DNA of 64,000 nucleotides, from positions 1 through 64,000 of the forward strand of contig CALCOY010000009.1 of the NCBI GenBank assembly GCA_937897325.1, given 5' to 3'. This document shows positions 63,921-64,000 of this stretch, one piece after another; positions within the stretch are counted from its first letter, which is position 1, and the number at the start of each line of letters is the position of its first letter. The notes below the pieces were generated by a model, which saw only the letters and a list, made by a program, of their open reading frames with translations, was not told where the DNA came from and ran no database searches. This DNA comes from an uncultured Shimia sp. (GTDB taxonomy: Bacteria; Pseudomonadota; Alphaproteobacteria; Rhodobacterales; Rhodobacteraceae). The translations under genes were made by a program, and so were the position numbers.

Positions 63921-64000
63921 TGTTCGACTTGATCGTGAAAGGCGGCACGCTTCCCGATGGCCGCGTCGCGGATATCGGAATTGCGGATGGCAAGATCACA
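63920..64000 (+). CDS. Amidohydrolase family protein, N-terminal fragment
   Basis: 27 codons at the right edge, MFDLIVKGGTLPDGRVADIG, the usual beginning of dihydroorotase/cytosine deaminase-like amidohydrolases. GGAG lies upstream and the ATG overlaps the permease stop. Linked to the BMP transporter, it may hydrolyse the imported nucleobase or a related ring; the substrate cannot be named from the fragment. Confidence 0.75.
   Translation, partial: MFDLIVKGGTLPDGRVADIGIADGKIT

Noticed and set aside
1-64000. CRISPR arrays, tRNA genes, complete insertion sequences, prophage genes
   Set aside because: None could be recognised on either strand; the only tandem repeats seen are the short 11-base units.

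Overview
The window reads as chromosomal DNA from a Rhodobacterales alphaproteobacterium of the Roseobacter type. Supporting markers are FnrL, the ccoNOQP order, the DUF1013 cell-cycle regulator TrcR, a DUF5337 protein next to pheS, a VPLPA-CTERM protein, YtoQ, and conserved roseobacter neighbourhoods such as cytochrome c beside prephenate dehydratase and dnaX-ybaB-recR. No tRNA, rRNA operon, CRISPR array, complete insertion sequence or prophage was seen. The only clear structured RNA gene is the SRP RNA near 20.3 kb.

Left part (1-18 kb): the start of the atp operon (atpH and the first codons of atpA), an orphan FbpB-type iron permease, then a low-oxygen block. This block holds ccoN-ccoO-ccoQ-ccoP (cbb3 oxidase, minus strand), a tandem universal stress protein, fnrL, and anaerobic coproporphyrinogen III dehydrogenase hemN. 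FNR boxes lie in both divergent intergenic regions (6328-6373 and 8032-8045). A yejABEF-type peptide importer, a membrane-anchored cytochrome c, prephenate dehydratase, an SRPBCC protein and NudC follow.

Middle (18-46 kb): mostly housekeeping genes. They include a signal-less CpdB-like phosphoesterase, SRP RNA, a hydrolase/TetR pair with two symmetric palindromic operators, dnaX-ridA-ybaB-recR, an isochorismatase-fold hydrolase with a divergent LysR regulator, trcR, RNase T2, a quinone oxidoreductase, COQ9, rpsU, a chemotaxis receptor that looks frame-shifted near its N-terminus, an Lrp regulator with alanine dehydrogenase, mscL, GST, ytoQ, a VPLPA-CTERM protein, pheT and pheS (separated by an esterase, a LysM-rhodanese protein and DUF5337), a Hint-domain protein, and rplT-rpmI. 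A gene-poor stretch of about 0.9 kb (45.4-46.3 kb) seems to hold decayed coding sequence and a 25-bp repeat shared with dnaX.

Right part (46-64 kb): an iron/heme acquisition island. An IsdG-type heme monooxygenase and a TonB-dependent heme receptor diverge from hmuSTUV. Next to them is a periplasmic imelysin block: DUF1513 protein, imelysin, DUF1111 di-heme protein, DUF1289 and a second imelysin, with two unrecognised proteins embedded in it. The window ends in a BMP-type nucleoside/nucleobase ABC importer followed by the start of an amidohydrolase gene, which suggests uptake and hydrolysis of a purine- or pyrimidine-like substrate.

No wholly new defence or mobile system was found. The best candidates for undescribed biology are the two unknown proteins in the imelysin block, the apparently frame-shifted receptor, the decayed locus with its repeat, and the precise operator arrangements.
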